Shown: piece after piece, positions 23,321-33,987 of the stretch
Layout of the letters: every line of letters starts with the position of its first letter
How positions within the stretch are numbered: position 1 is the first letter of the stretch
NCBI RefSeq assembly: GCF_000377905.1
Contig: NZ_KB898873.1
Coordinates: 1 to 64,000, forward strand
Reading direction: 5' to 3'
DNA: 64,000 bases
Origin: Thioalkalivibrio sp. ALMg11
GTDB lineage: Bacteria > Pseudomonadota > Gammaproteobacteria > Ectothiorhodospirales > Ectothiorhodospiraceae
Made by a program: the position numbers and the translations under genes
Notes under the pieces: generated by a model
Database searches by the model: none
Seen by the model: only the letters and a program-made list of their open reading frames with translations
What the model was told of the DNA's origin: nothing

Positions 23321-24666
23321 GCCGCCAGCTCCCGCACCGCATGCGCGAAGTCGTCGCCGCGCGCCTGATAATTCGGGTACATGTCCAGGCTGGCACAACC
23401 GGGCGACAGCAGGACAGTATCCCCGGGTTCCGCCCAGGCAGCGGCCTGCGCAACCGCGGCGGCCATGTCGTCCACGCGCTGGACCGGGACCACGGAGGCC
23501 AGGGCACGGGCGATTGCCGGGGCGTCCTCGCCGAGCAGCACCACACCACGGACCTTGCCCGGGACGTAATCGGCCAGCGGCGCGAAGTCCTGCCCCTTGC
23601 CCTGCCCGCCAGCGATCAGCACCAGCGGCCCGGGCGTGCCGCGCAGGGCCGCCAGAGTCGCGCCGACATTGGTGCCCTTGGAGTCGTTGATGTAGGCGAC
23701 ACCGGCCACCTCGGCAATCCACTGAGAGCGATGCGGAAGGCCGGCGAACTCGGCCAAAGCCGCCAGTGCGCGGGCGCGCGGCTCGCCCGACTCCAGCCAC
23801 GGCCAGACCAGGGCGAGCGCGGCCAGGGCGTTGGCCCAGTTGTGCTGCCCGCGCAGACGCAGACGGCCGGTCGAGAGAAGGGCCTGGTCACCGCGCACCA
23901 GGTCCGGAGCATCCGCGCCGGACGGGCGCACCCCGAATTCGTCCGCGCCGGCCGGCGCATCGAGACCGAAAGAGATCACCTTCAGACCCGGGGGCAGGGC
24001 GATCTCGCGCAGCCAGGCGTCCTCGCGGTTCAGCACACCACGCTCGGCGCGATCCAGGATGCGGGCCTTGGCACGCACATACGCATCCAGATCGGCGTAG
24101 CGATCCAGGTGATCAGGCGAGATATTCAGGATGGCCGCGGCCGCTGGCGCCAACACGTCGCTGCGCTCCAGCTGGAAGCTGGACAGCTCCAGCACGTACA
24201 GGTCCGGGGCCTGCTCCAGCAGGTCCAGCGCCGGGGTGCCGTAGTTGCCACCCACCGCCACCCGCAGGCCGGCGGCCCGCAGCAACTCGCCGACCAGCGC
24301 GGTCACCGTGCTCTTGCCGTTGGAGCCGGTAATCGCGATGACCGGGGCGTCCGCCTGTTCGGCGAACAGGTCGATGTCCCCGGTCAGGCGGACACCGGCG
24401 GCACGCGCCCGTTGCAGGACCGGGTGCTCCAGTGCGACCCCCGGCGAGACGATGATGCGGGCAAAGCCCGCGGCGTCCAGTCGATCCAGCGGCCCGACCC
24501 AGGCATCGGCCAGCCAGGCCTTGGCACCATCGGTCTCCAGCGCGGCCGGTGCCTCGCGGGTATCGGTGAGCGCAAACGGCTGACCCTGCGCACGCAGGAA
24601 GCGGGCAACCGACACGCCGGTCGCCCCCAGGCCCACGATCAGATTGTTGTCGCCGGTTCGCGTCAT
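23317..24666 (-). CDS. murD: UDP-N-acetylmuramoylalanine--D-glutamate ligase
   Basis: MurD adds D-Glu to UDP-MurNAc-L-Ala. The N-terminus NNLIVGLGATGVSVARFL binds the UDP moiety. The ATP loop is AITGSNGKSTVTAL, followed by LNISPDHLDRYADLDAYVRAK and NDSKGTNVGATLAAL. It has 449 aa. It lies 4 bp after mraY and overlaps ftsW by ATGA. Confidence 0.96.
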   Translation of the reverse strand: MTRTGDNNLIVGLGATGVSVARFLRAQGQPFALTDTREAPAALETDGAKAWLADAWVGPLDRLDAAGFARIIVSPGVALEHPVLQRARAAGVRLTGDIDLFAEQADAPVIAITGSNGKSTVTALVGELLRAAGLRVAVGGNYGTPALDLLEQAPDLYVLELSSFQLERSDVLAPAAAAILNISPDHLDRYADLDAYVRAKARILDRAERGVLNREDAWLREIALPPGLKVISFGLDAPAGADEFGVRPSGADAPDLVRGDQALLSTGRLRLRGQHNWANALAALALVWPWLESGEPRARALAALAEFAGLPHRSQWIAEVAGVAYINDSKGTNVGATLAALRGTPGPLVLIAGGQGKGQDFAPLADYVPGKVRGVVLLGEDAPAIARALASVVPVQRVDDMAAAVAQAAAWAEPGDTVLLSPGCASLDMYPNYQARGDDFAHAVRELAA

Positions 24667-24670
24667 GGGA

Positions 24671-25733
<1,063 letters not shown>

Positions 25734-25753
<20 letters not shown>

Positions 25754-27104
25754 TCGCCACCTCCGGCGCTGACGAGGCCAGCTCCAGCCCCTCGATGATC
25801 TGTTCCATGTGCTGGCTGCGCGAGCCCTTTACCAGAACCGTGGTGCCCTCCCCCAGGAGATCCTCCAGGCGCGAACGCAACGCGGCGTGGTCGGAAAACC
25901 ACTCGCCGCCGTCGCCAAAGGCCTCGGCGCTGTCGCGCGCGGCCTCGCCCAGCGCCAGGCAGTGTTCGATCCCCACCGCGCGGGCCAGGCGCCCGGTTTC
26001 CCGGTGCAACGCCGGCGTCTCGGCGCCTAGTTCCCCCATGGCACCCAGCACCAGGATGCGCCGGCCGGGCATCGCCGCCAGCACCTCGAGTCCGGCCCGC
26101 AGCGAGTCCGGATTGGCGTTGTAGCTGTCGTCCCAAATCCGTGCGCCGCTGACGTGCCAAAGCTCCTGCAGACGGCCGCGCACCGGCTTCCAGCGCGTGA
26201 GCCCCTCGACGATCCGGTCAATCCCGATGCCCACCGCGTTCGCCGCGGCGGCGGCCGCCACGGCATTGGCTGCGAGGTGGCGACCGGGGCCGGCCAGGCG
26301 CAGATCGCGGCCGGCCCCGAGGATGGACAGGCGCAGCCGGTCCGGGGCCTGCCACATGCCTTCCACTTCGCCGCCACCCTCCAGCGAAAAGCGCTGGCAG
26401 TGGTGATGCTCGTTCAGCGACAGCCAGTAGTCGGCAAAGGGATCATCCAGATTGATGACCGCGGTGCCACCCTGCGCCGGGAGACCGGAGTAGATCTCGG
26501 CCTTGGCATGAGCGACGCCCTCGAGGCTGCCGAAGCCCTCGAGATGGGCGCGCCCGGCATTGGTGATTAATGCGACCTGCGGTTCGACCCAGCGCGCCAT
26601 GCGGCCGATCTCGCCGGCGTGATTGGCGCCCAGCTCGATGACCGCGTAGTCGACTTCACAGGGCATCGCCAGCAATGTCAGCGGCGCGCCGATCTCGTTG
26701 TTCAGGTTGCCCGCGGTGGCATGCACCGACCCCACCCCCTCGAGGATGCAGCGGAGCATCTCCTTGGTCGTGGTCTTGCCATTGGAGCCGGTCAGGGCAA
26801 TCACCCGCGCGCGGCTCTGGCGCCGCCAATGGCGGCCCAGGCGGCCCAGGGCCTCGCGGGTATCGGAAACGACAACCTGCGGCTGCGGCACATCGAGTGC
26901 CCGCTCCACCAGCAGCACGGCCGCCGGCAGATCGGCGCCGACCTGTGCGTGGGCATCAAAATTCGGCCCCTTCAACGCGATGAACAGCGCACCCGGGCGC
27001 GGCTCGCGAGTGTCCGTAAATACGCCCTCGAAGGCCGTGTCGGGCACGCCTTGCAGGCACCCATGGACCGCCTCGGCCAGTTCCTGGCTGGTCATTCGAA
27101 TCAT
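25734..27104 (-). CDS. murF: UDP-N-acetylmuramoyl-tripeptide--D-alanyl-D-alanine ligase
   Basis: MurF attaches D-Ala-D-Ala to the UDP-MurNAc-tripeptide. The ATP loop is [15 protein letters not shown]. Other signatures include [45 protein letters not shown] and LGAMGELG. It has 456 aa. It overlaps murE (ATGA) upstream and mraY downstream. Confidence 0.97.
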
Positions 27105-28642
27105 TGCCCCTCCCCCCTGATCGCGCGGCCCTGGCCACGCGGGTCCTGTAGGTGCGGGCCCGCCCGTGCCTGCACCTGCTCACGGTCGCTGAACGGATAG
27201 CGCTGACCGCGGATCTCCTGGGTCGTCTCGTGACCCTTGCCGGCCACCAGGACCACATCCCCGGCGACGGCCTCCGCCAGCGCACTGGCAATCGCCGTTG
27301 CGCGATCGCCGATCTCGTGGCATTCGGCGGAATCGGCGCAGCCGGTGAGGATCTCGGCGCGGATCGCGGCCGGGTCTTCTCCGCGCGGGTTGTCGTCGGT
27401 CACGAAGATCACGTCGGCCTCCCGGCAGGCCACCCCGCCCATTGCCGGGCGCTTGCCGCGATCGCGATCGCCGCCGCAGCCGAACACCACGCTCAGGCGC
27501 CCGCGCACATGGGGTCGAAGCGCCTGCAATGCGGCCTCCAGGGCCTGGGCGGTATGCGCGTAATCGACCACCGCCAGGGCCTCGTTCGGCAGCGGGAAGC
27601 GCTCCATGCGGCCGGGAACACCGGGGAGTTCGGCGACCGCCGCGATCGCCTGCGCGCGCTCCACCCCGAGGGCCTGCAACGTAGCGAGGGTCGCCAGCAG
27701 ATTGCCGACCTGGAACAGGCCGAACAGGGCAGAACGGACCGGGTAGGCCCGGCCGTCGGCCTCGAGGGTGAAGCGCAGCCCTTCGGACGTGGCCTCCACT
27801 CCCCGGGCACGCAGATCGGCGGGTGCGCCAGTCGCGCTGTAGGTCAGGGCCTGAACGCCGGCCGGCAGATCCTGCGCGACCTGGCGTCCAAAGGCGTCAT
27901 CGATATTCAGGACCGCCGTTTGCAGGCCAGGCCAGACAAACAGCCGCGCCTTGGCTGCCGCATACGCCTCCTGGCTACCGTGGAAATCGAGGTGATCGGA
28001 GCTCAGCCGGGTCAGCACCCCGACGCGGATCGGGGCCCCGGCGAGGCGCCCTTGTGCCAGACCGTGCGAGGAGGCCTCCAGCGCCACGGCACCACAGCCG
28101 GCCGCGGCCAGCTCGGCCAGGTGGCGGTGCAGATCCAGCACACCCGGGGTCGTGTGTCCGGTATCCACCAGGTGCCCCGGTCGCCCGACACCGAGCGTGC
28201 CGATCAGACCGGTGGGCCGCCCCAGGGTCTCCAGGGCCAACGCGATCAGGTGCGTGACCGAGGTCTTGCCGTCGGTACCGGTCACCGCCACCAGCGGGGC
28301 CGCCTCCGGCCACGTACCGAACATTCCGCGCGCCATTTGCGGCAGCCGTTCCCGCAGGCCCGGGACATGAAGCATCGGCACCGCCAATGGTGCTTCCGGG
28401 GATTCGGCCTCGTCCCACAGGATCACGCCGGCACCCCGTGCCACGGCATCGGCGGCATGCGCCAGGCCATGGCCGTGCGTGCCGGCCAGGGCCACAAAGG
28501 CTGAGCCGGGCGCGACCCGGCGGCTGTCCTGAACCAGGTCGGCGACCGACAGGTCCGCCAAGTCGGGGCGCAGGAGATCGGCCGGCAGCAGATCGCCCAG
28601 CACCGGTCCAGCCTCGCCTCGGGTATCTCGGGCGGCCATCAT
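27101..28642 (-). CDS. murE: UDP-N-acetylmuramoyl-tripeptide synthetase (meso-DAP adding)
   Basis: MurE adds the third residue of the stem peptide. The ATP loop is AVTGTDGKTSVTHL, and the DNPR motif (TDDNPRGEDP) indicates meso-diaminopimelate specificity, as expected for a Gram-negative. EASSHGLAQGRL and VVDYAHTAQALEAAL are also conserved. It has 513 aa. The start (ATGATGGCC) overlaps the ftsI stop. Confidence 0.96.
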   Translation of the reverse strand: MMAARDTRGEAGPVLGDLLPADLLRPDLADLSVADLVQDSRRVAPGSAFVALAGTHGHGLAHAADAVARGAGVILWDEAESPEAPLAVPMLHVPGLRERLPQMARGMFGTWPEAAPLVAVTGTDGKTSVTHLIALALETLGRPTGLIGTLGVGRPGHLVDTGHTTPGVLDLHRHLAELAAAGCGAVALEASSHGLAQGRLAGAPIRVGVLTRLSSDHLDFHGSQEAYAAAKARLFVWPGLQTAVLNIDDAFGRQVAQDLPAGVQALTYSATGAPADLRARGVEATSEGLRFTLEADGRAYPVRSALFGLFQVGNLLATLATLQALGVERAQAIAAVAELPGVPGRMERFPLPNEALAVVDYAHTAQALEAALQALRPHVRGRLSVVFGCGGDRDRGKRPAMGGVACREADVIFVTDDNPRGEDPAAIRAEILTGCADSAECHEIGDRATAIASALAEAVAGDVVLVAGKGHETTQEIRGQRYPFSDREQVQARAGPHLQDPRGQGRAIRGEGQ

Positions 28643-30354
28643 GTCGCCCCCTCGTGGTCCGCGGCCAGGCGCATCGGGACCTCCGGCATCGCGTCCGGGC
28701 GCACATTGAACATGCGCAGGGCCGAGCCGACGACATTACGGAACACCGGCGCGGCGACCGCCCCACCGTAGTAGACGCCGGCATCCGGCTCGTCGATCAC
28801 CACGGCCATGACAAAACGCGGATCGGAGGCCGGGGCCAGGCCGACAAAACTGGAAAAATAGCGATCCTCGGTATAACCGCCCGGACCGCTCTTGCGACTG
28901 GTGCCGGTCTTGCCGGCCACGCGATAGCCGTCGATCGCCGCCTGCCGGGCGGTGCCCTCGGTCCCGATCACGTGCTCCATCATCGCCAGCACCTGGCGCG
29001 CGGTTCGCGGGGTCATCACCTGCGCCGACTCGCGCAGATCGTCGGCGGTGCGCACCAGACGAACCGGCACTCGCTCACCGTCATTGGCAAAGGCGGTGTA
29101 GGAGGCGGCCATCTGCAACGGCGACAGCGATAGCCCGTAGCCATAGCCGAGCGTCGCCTGCTCGACCTCGCGCCAGGTGGTGAAATCGCGCAGGCGGCCA
29201 CTGGCCTCGCCCGGAAAATGGGTACCGGGGGCCTGACCGAAGCCGGCCTGGTGCAGGGTCTTCCAGAAACGATCTGCCGGGGTTTCGAGTGCCAACTGGG
29301 TCGCCCCGACATTACTCGAACGGGCGATCAGGGTGGTCAGGTCGATCGTCCCGTAATCGCGCAGGTCGCGCACGGTCAGGCGCCCCACCCGCATGGTGCC
29401 CGGGCCGGTCTCCAGGGTGGCGTTGGCGTCCACCACCCCGGCATCCAGGGCCGCCGCCACGGTAAATGGCTTCATCACCGAACCGGGCTCCAGGGTGTCG
29501 GTGATGGCGCGGTTGCGGGCGCGATCGGAGCGGATGGCGCCGCGATTGTTCGGGTTGAATCCGGGCTGATTGACCAACGCCAGGATCTCGCCGCTGCGGG
29601 CGTCCAGAAGGACAGCGGAGCCGCCACGGGCATTGTGTTCGGCGACCGCGGTCTTCAGCTCGCGGTAAGCCAGATATTGCAGACGCTGATCCAGGGTCAG
29701 GGCGAGGGTGTTGCCGTCACGCGCGGTGCGAATACTGGCGACATCACGGATGCTGCGGCCGTAGCGATCACGCAGCACCCGCTTGGCGCCCGGATGACCG
29801 GCCAGCCACTGGTCAAAGGCCAGCTCCACACCTTCCTGGCCCTGATCATCGATATTGGTGTAACCAAGCACATGCGAGGTGGCCTCGCCATGCGGGTAAT
29901 AGCGCCGGAACTCGCGGGTCAGGCCGACGCCCTGGATGCGCAGGGCCGCGACGCGCTCGGCCTGATCCGGCAACATTTGGCGGCGCAGGTAGATGAATTC
30001 GCGCGAGGCACGCGCCTCGATACGCTCCTCCAGCCAGCCCGGCTCCACCTCCAACGCCGCGGCCAAATCCGGCCAGCGCTCGCGCTGGCCCATCAAGTCC
30101 TGCGGGTTGGCCCAGGCGGTCTGCACCGGGGCCGAAATCGCCAGGGGTTCGCCGTGACGATCGGTAATCATGCCGCGGTTCGCGGACTCGGTCAGGGTGC
30201 GCACCTGGCGCTGCTCACCCTGCGAGGTCAGGAAATCGCGCTCCAGGACCTGCAGGTCAACCGCCCGCAACAGCAACGCCACGCCCGCCACCGCGAACAC
30301 GGCGATCACGACCTTCAGACGGCCACCACTGATCTGCCGCTTCAGCGCGCCCAC
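28639..30354 (-). CDS. ftsI: Septal peptidoglycan transpeptidase FtsI (PBP3)
   Basis: FtsI is the septal class B penicillin-binding protein that cross-links peptidoglycan with FtsW. The 571-aa protein has a single N-terminal membrane anchor (VVIAVFAVAGVALLLRAVDL), the PBP dimer domain with RYYPHGEATSHVLGY, and the three transpeptidase motifs SVMK, SSN and KTGT in order. The start is GTG at 30354, overlapping the end of ftsL by 13 bp. Confidence 0.96.
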   Translation of the reverse strand: MGALKRQISGGRLKVVIAVFAVAGVALLLRAVDLQVLERDFLTSQGEQRQVRTLTESANRGMITDRHGEPLAISAPVQTAWANPQDLMGQRERWPDLAAALEVEPGWLEERIEARASREFIYLRRQMLPDQAERVAALRIQGVGLTREFRRYYPHGEATSHVLGYTNIDDQGQEGVELAFDQWLAGHPGAKRVLRDRYGRSIRDVASIRTARDGNTLALTLDQRLQYLAYRELKTAVAEHNARGGSAVLLDARSGEILALVNQPGFNPNNRGAIRSDRARNRAITDTLEPGSVMKPFTVAAALDAGVVDANATLETGPGTMRVGRLTVRDLRDYGTIDLTTLIARSSNVGATQLALETPADRFWKTLHQAGFGQAPGTHFPGEASGRLRDFTTWREVEQATLGYGYGLSLSPLQMAASYTAFANDGERVPVRLVRTADDLRESAQVMTPRTARQVLAMMEHVIGTEGTARQAAIDGYRVAGKTGTSRKSGPGGYTEDRYFSSFVGLAPASDPRFVMAVVIDEPDAGVYYGGAVAAPVFRNVVGSALRMFNVRPDAMPEVPMRLAADHEGAT

Positions 30355-30626
30355 GAACCACCCCCGATCACCACGATGCGATCCGAATCGGGCTGAATCA
30401 TGTCGAGACGCTCACGCGCCTGCTCCTCAACCCGGCCCTGGGTCGCCCAGGTCGATTGTTCGATCTGCAGCTGCGTCCACTCAAGGTTAAGGACATCGCG
30501 CTGGCTCAATGCCTTCTGCTGGTCGATAAAGGCCTGGCGCGACTCATGCTTGGCCGCCACCACCCCGACCGCCGAGGCAAACACCCCGGTGGCCAGCGCC
30601 ACCGCCAGGAGTCCGCGCGCGACCAT
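30342..30626 (-). CDS. ftsL: Cell division protein FtsL
   Basis: FtsL is a small bitopic divisome protein that activates FtsWI with FtsB and FtsQ. The 94-aa product has one N-terminal membrane span (LLAVALATGVFASAVGVVAA) followed by a coiled-coil/leucine-zipper-like region (ESRQAFIDQQKALSQRDVLNLEWTQL, shared in pattern with gammaproteobacterial FtsL) and ARERLDMIQP. ATG 30626 overlaps the rsmH stop by one base (TGATG). A longer open frame upstream is an artefact of rsmH composition. Confidence 0.92.
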   Translation of the reverse strand: MVARGLLAVALATGVFASAVGVVAAKHESRQAFIDQQKALSQRDVLNLEWTQLQIEQSTWATQGRVEEQARERLDMIQPDSDRIVVIGGGSWAR

Positions 30627-31561
30627 CAGAGTCGCTCCCCGACGCGCAGCACGGCCGAGCGCGAACGCGGGTTGATGCGCTGCTCCTCGCGATCGGCATG
30701 GATCGGCTTGCCGACCGGGCGCAGCTTGCGCTCCGGCTCCTCCGGCATCACCGGCAGGCCGCGCGGCAGGCGCACGCTGGACACCGGCTTGCGCAAGGCC
30801 TGTTTTACCAACCGGTCTTCCAGCGAATGGAAGCTGATCACCACCAGCCGCGCACCAGGCGGGAGCACATCGGGGATGGTCGCCAGCCACTGCTCCAGCT
30901 CGGCCAGCTCCTCGTTCACGAAGATGCGCAGGGCCTGGAAGGTGCGGGTGGCCGGATGCTTGCCGGGCTCGCGTTTCGGGACCGCACGGCGAACGATCTC
31001 GGCCAGTTCGCCGGTGCGGCCAAGCGGCGCCTCGGTCCGTGCAGCCACGATGGCCCGGGCAATGCGCCGCGAGTGACGCTCCTCGCCGTATTGATAGATC
31101 ACGTTCGCGATCTCGGTCTCGTCGGCCCGCGCCAGCCACTGCGCCGCGCTCTCGCCGCTGTTCGGGTCCATGCGCATGTCCAGCGGGCCGTCGTGCTGAA
31201 AGCTGAATCCGCGCTCGGGCGTATCCAGCTGGGGCGAGGACACGCCCAGGTCCAGAAAGACGCCGTCCGGACCACGCTCCGGCGAACGCCGTTTTAGCGT
31301 GGCGGCCATGGTCGAGAACGGCGCGGCCTCGAAGGCAAAACGCGGATCATCGGCAAACGAGGCCGCCGCCGTGGCGGCCTCCGGATCGCGATCCATGGCC
31401 AGCAACCGGCCGTCCGGGCCCAGGCGATCCAGGATCGCCCGGCTATGCCCGCCGCGACCGAAGGTGCCATCGACGTAAAAGCCATCAGCGCGCACGGCCA
31501 GGCCCTCCAGCACCGCGTCGCACAGCACCGGGATGTGAGAAACGGCTTCCATGTCCGTCAC
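30626..31561 (-). CDS. rsmH: 16S rRNA (cytosine1402-N4)-methyltransferase
   Basis: RsmH (MraW) methylates N4 of C1402 in the decoding centre of 16S rRNA. The SAM-binding segment YVDGTFGRGGHSRAIL and the family motifs VFLDLGVSSPQLDTPERGFSFQ, MDPNSGESAAQWL and SFHSLEDRLVK are present. It has 311 aa. The start overlaps the mraZ stop by ATGA, typical of the 5' end of dcw operons. Confidence 0.97.
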   Translation of the reverse strand: MTDMEAVSHIPVLCDAVLEGLAVRADGFYVDGTFGRGGHSRAILDRLGPDGRLLAMDRDPEAATAAASFADDPRFAFEAAPFSTMAATLKRRSPERGPDGVFLDLGVSSPQLDTPERGFSFQHDGPLDMRMDPNSGESAAQWLARADETEIANVIYQYGEERHSRRIARAIVAARTEAPLGRTGELAEIVRRAVPKREPGKHPATRTFQALRIFVNEELAELEQWLATIPDVLPPGARLVVISFHSLEDRLVKQALRKPVSSVRLPRGLPVMPEEPERKLRPVGKPIHADREEQRINPRSRSAVLRVGERL

Positions 31562-31998
31562 AACGCGATGGACTCGAGCGCTTCGTCATCCACGTCGCCC
31601 CCCAGCACCTGGGCACAGGTCTCCTCCCAGGCGGCCTCGCCCCAGATCTCGAACTTCTTGCCCTGGCCCAGCAGCACCACCCGCTTTTCCAGGCCGGCGT
31701 ACTGCCGCAAGGGCGGGGGCAGCAACAGGCGTCCGCTGCCGTCCAGCTCGCACTCGGTGGCATGGCCCACCAGCAGGCGCTGCAGATTGCGCACCTTGGG
31801 GTTCATGTTGGGGCGGGACATCAGGTTCTGCTCAATGCGCTCCCACTCGGGGAACGGGTACAAGAGCAGGCAGCGGGAGGGATCAACCGTGATCACCAGC
31901 TGGCTGTTGCAGCTCGCAGCGAGGTCGTCGCGATACCGCGCCGGCATGGCCAGGCGGCCCTTCGCATCCAGATTGAGCTGGCTAACGCCTCGAAACAT
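31558..31998 (-). CDS. mraZ: Transcriptional regulator MraZ
   Basis: MraZ is an AbrB-fold, ring-forming DNA-binding protein that represses the dcw operon. The 146-aa product has two repeats of the SpoVT/AbrB-like domain: MFRGVSQLNLDAKGRLAMPARYRD at the N-terminus and ELDGSGRLLLPPPLR near residue 85. It is the first gene of the cluster and has its own target repeats 19 bp upstream of the start. Confidence 0.97.
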   Translation of the reverse strand: MFRGVSQLNLDAKGRLAMPARYRDDLAASCNSQLVITVDPSRCLLLYPFPEWERIEQNLMSRPNMNPKVRNLQRLLVGHATECELDGSGRLLLPPPLRQYAGLEKRVVLLGQGKKFEIWGEAAWEETCAQVLGGDVDDEALESIAL

Positions 31999-32016
31999 CG
32001 CTGATAACGGTGGTTA

Positions 32017-32040
32017 CCCACCTTTCCCCACTTTGACCCA
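32017..32040 (-). promoter_or_regulatory. Three MraZ boxes upstream of mraZ
   Basis: On the minus strand the sequence is GTGGG-TCAAA-GTGGG-GAAAG-GTGGG, so TGGG recurs at an exact 10-bp period at 32037, 32027 and 32017. Known MraZ operators are TGGG(A/N) repeats with 5-bp spacers near the transcription start, which this matches. The boxes lie directly downstream of the -10 element, suited to autorepression. Confidence 0.85.
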
Positions 32041-32049
32041 CTTTCCGAC

Positions 32050-32079
32050 ACTATAGGTACGGGCATCCTCCAGAGTCAA
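32050..32079 (-). promoter_or_regulatory. Candidate sigma70 promoter of the dcw operon
   Basis: TTGACT (32074-32079) and TATAGT (32050-32055) are spaced by 18 bp on the minus strand. The predicted start falls about 7 bp downstream, at the edge of the MraZ boxes, which would place the repressor on the initiation region. Confidence 0.75.
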
Positions 32080-32286
32080 GAAAATCGACCCCGAGAAACG
32101 AAAAATAAGCGTTGAATCACAGAGACTTAGCGCACCCACCCCGAGGTGGACGAAAGAGCGGGGAGAAGGGTATTAAAAGCCTCGCGTTGAGGCCCAAACT
32201 TAATGCATCACCTTACAAGTTTGCCGCACACACAGCCGTGTACGCGCAGACCGAGGCGGCTGCGGGGGCTTGATCGTGGGTAAAAG

Positions 32287-32640
32287 TGGGAGCCGGCCGT
32301 AAGCCGGGTTCTGTCGAGGACAGTCATTCATCTGGGACGTCCGTCACCGGACGCCTCGAGCAGCCTACCCGGGTGCGATGCGGGCCACACCATGCACCCC
32401 TATTTGGCCTTGCTCCGGACGGGGTTTACCCTGCCACGAACTGTTACCAGTCGCGCGGTGCGCTCTTACCGCACCATTTCACCCTTACCTGTACCCGGCG
32501 AACCGGGCCATCGGCGGTATATTTTCTGCGGCACTTTCCGTCGGCTCGCGCCGCCCAGGCGTTACCTGGCGTCCTGCCCTATGGAGCCCGGACTTTCCTC
32601 CACATCCGAGGATGCAGCGACTGCCTGGCCGACTCCCGCG
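32287..32640 (-). ncRNA. rnpB: RNase P RNA
   Basis: The minus strand contains the bacterial type A RNase P core. It reads GAGTCGGCCAGGCAGTCGC at the 5' side, then the conserved GAGGAAAGTCCGGGCTCCA, the internal AGGGTGAAATGGTGCGG segment and the 3' side AACCCGGCTTACGG. The ends are approximate to within about 5 nt. Its placement between mraZ and rsmI is conserved in Pseudomonas and relatives. The catalytic RNA matures tRNA 5' ends. The 3' end runs into CTCCCACTTTT, a possible terminator. Confidence 0.95.
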
Positions 32641-32710
32641 CTCCTTTTACGCCGGCGCGTGCGCGAACGCAAGGCTTTTCAACGACCTGCTCCGCAAGGG
32701 GCTTTTGCCC

Positions 32711-33057
32711 ACCACGAAGCGCACGAAGACACGAAGAAGGTCAAGGGCGGGCCAACCACGGAGAACACCGAGGTCACGGAGAAAGACATTGTCGTGGCCT
32801 GGGTGCACCTGGACCTGCCATCCACGGGGATCTTCACCGGCACGGTGCGATCGTGCTGAACCGCAAGATATATGGATGCCGATGAGCAGAGCGAATCGCA
32901 TCATGGCTCACGCGAGGCCGGACCATTAGTGCGTTCCGCCGCGCTCAACACAACCCTGCCTGCCTCTCTGGAAGCCCTGCGCTGCTCTCCGTGTACTCCG
33001 TGCCCTCTGTGGTGCAAACGCCCTTGACCTTCTTCGAGCCTTCGTGCGCTTCGTGGT
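32711..33057. repeat. Intergenic inverted-repeat element (73-nt arms, about 200-nt centre)
   Basis: The 430-bp gap between rnpB and rsmI has no credible gene. It is built from two inverted arms: 32711-32783 on plus and 32985-33057 on minus. Both begin ACCACGAAGCGCACGAAG, share CGAAGAAGGTCAAGGGCG at the same offset, and end in CACGGAGA. By hand they agree at roughly four of five positions without gaps. The arms have a quasi-periodic CACGAAG/CACGGAG pattern. The 201-nt centre shows no open frame of note. It could be a non-autonomous mobile or palindromic repeat; no transposase or clear target duplication is visible. Confidence 0.7.
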
Positions 33058-33069
33058 AAATGAAAAGCC

Positions 33070-33954
33070 CTACCCGCCCGCGTCCTTGAGGGCGAGGGCA
33101 CGGGCGTAGACGCGGTTGCGCGGCAGGTCGGTGGCATCGGAGAGCAGGCGCGCCGCGCGTTTGAGGGGGAGTTCGTGCAACAGCGCCGCGAGCAGGCGCT
33201 CGTGCTCGTCGGACAGGGGCATGTCGGCCTCGCCCCCAGTGTCGGGTGCGGGCGCCGGGCCCAGGATCAGCACGAACTCGCCGCGGGTGCGGTTGCTATC
33301 GGCATCCAGCCAGGCCGGCAGTTCGCCGGCGGGGCCGCGATAGTGTTCCTCGAACTGCTTGGTCAACTCCCGCGCCAGGAAGACCTCCCGCCCCGGCGCC
33401 AGCTGCGCCAGGTTGGCGGCGGCCGCGCGAACCCGGTGGGACGATTCGAACAGGATGGTAGTGACTGGCAGGACCAGCAATGCCTCCAGCCGCCGCTGGC
33501 GCGCCCCGGCGGCATGCGGCAGGAATCCCTCGAAGCAGAAGCGGTCGGACGGCAGCCCGGCAACCGCCAGCGCAGCCAGAGGCGCGCTGGGCCCCGGTAC
33601 GGCGCGCACATCCAACCCGGCCTCGCGCGCCGCCCTCACTAGCCGAAAACCCGGGTCCGACACCAGCGGCGTGCCGGCATCCGAGATCAGCGCGACGGAC
33701 TCCCCCGCCATCAGCGCCTCCAGCAGCGAGGGAATACGCTCCGCCTCGTTATGCTCGTGCAGGCTGACCAGCGGCGTGTGCACGCCCAGATGGGCCAGCA
33801 GCCCGGCGCTGTGTCGCGTATCCTCCGCCGCAATGCGCTGCACCCGACCGAGGACCTCGCCCGCCCGCGGGCTCATGTCTCCGAGATTGCCAATCGGGGT
33901 AGCCACTACCCACAACGTGCCCCAGTTCGTTGACACGGCCTGATGCGCTTTCAA
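33070..33954 (-). CDS. rsmI: 16S rRNA (cytidine1402-2'-O)-methyltransferase
   Basis: RsmI methylates the ribose of C1402 of 16S rRNA, the same nucleotide targeted by RsmH. The tetrapyrrole-methylase fold is evident from LWVVATPIGNLGDMSPRA, AAEDTRHSAGLL, ALISDAGTPLVSDPG and AVPGPSAPLAAL. TTG 33954 is the probable start: GAGGAG lies six bases upstream and the product is 294 aa. A GTG a few codons later (before STNWGTL) is the alternative. It is divergent from lpoA. Confidence 0.95.
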   Translation of the reverse strand: MKAHQAVSTNWGTLWVVATPIGNLGDMSPRAGEVLGRVQRIAAEDTRHSAGLLAHLGVHTPLVSLHEHNEAERIPSLLEALMAGESVALISDAGTPLVSDPGFRLVRAAREAGLDVRAVPGPSAPLAALAVAGLPSDRFCFEGFLPHAAGARQRRLEALLVLPVTTILFESSHRVRAAAANLAQLAPGREVFLARELTKQFEEHYRGPAGELPAWLDADSNRTRGEFVLILGPAPAPDTGGEADMPLSDEHERLLAALLHELPLKRAARLLSDATDLPRNRVYARALALKDAGG

Positions 33955-33987
33955 TACTGACTCCTCATTCGCTGACGAACCGCTATC

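Noticed and set aside
32640-33069. Short plus-strand frames with HEAHEDTKKV-like translations next to rnpB
   Set aside because: They are translations of the CACGAAG-type repeat arms, not proteins.
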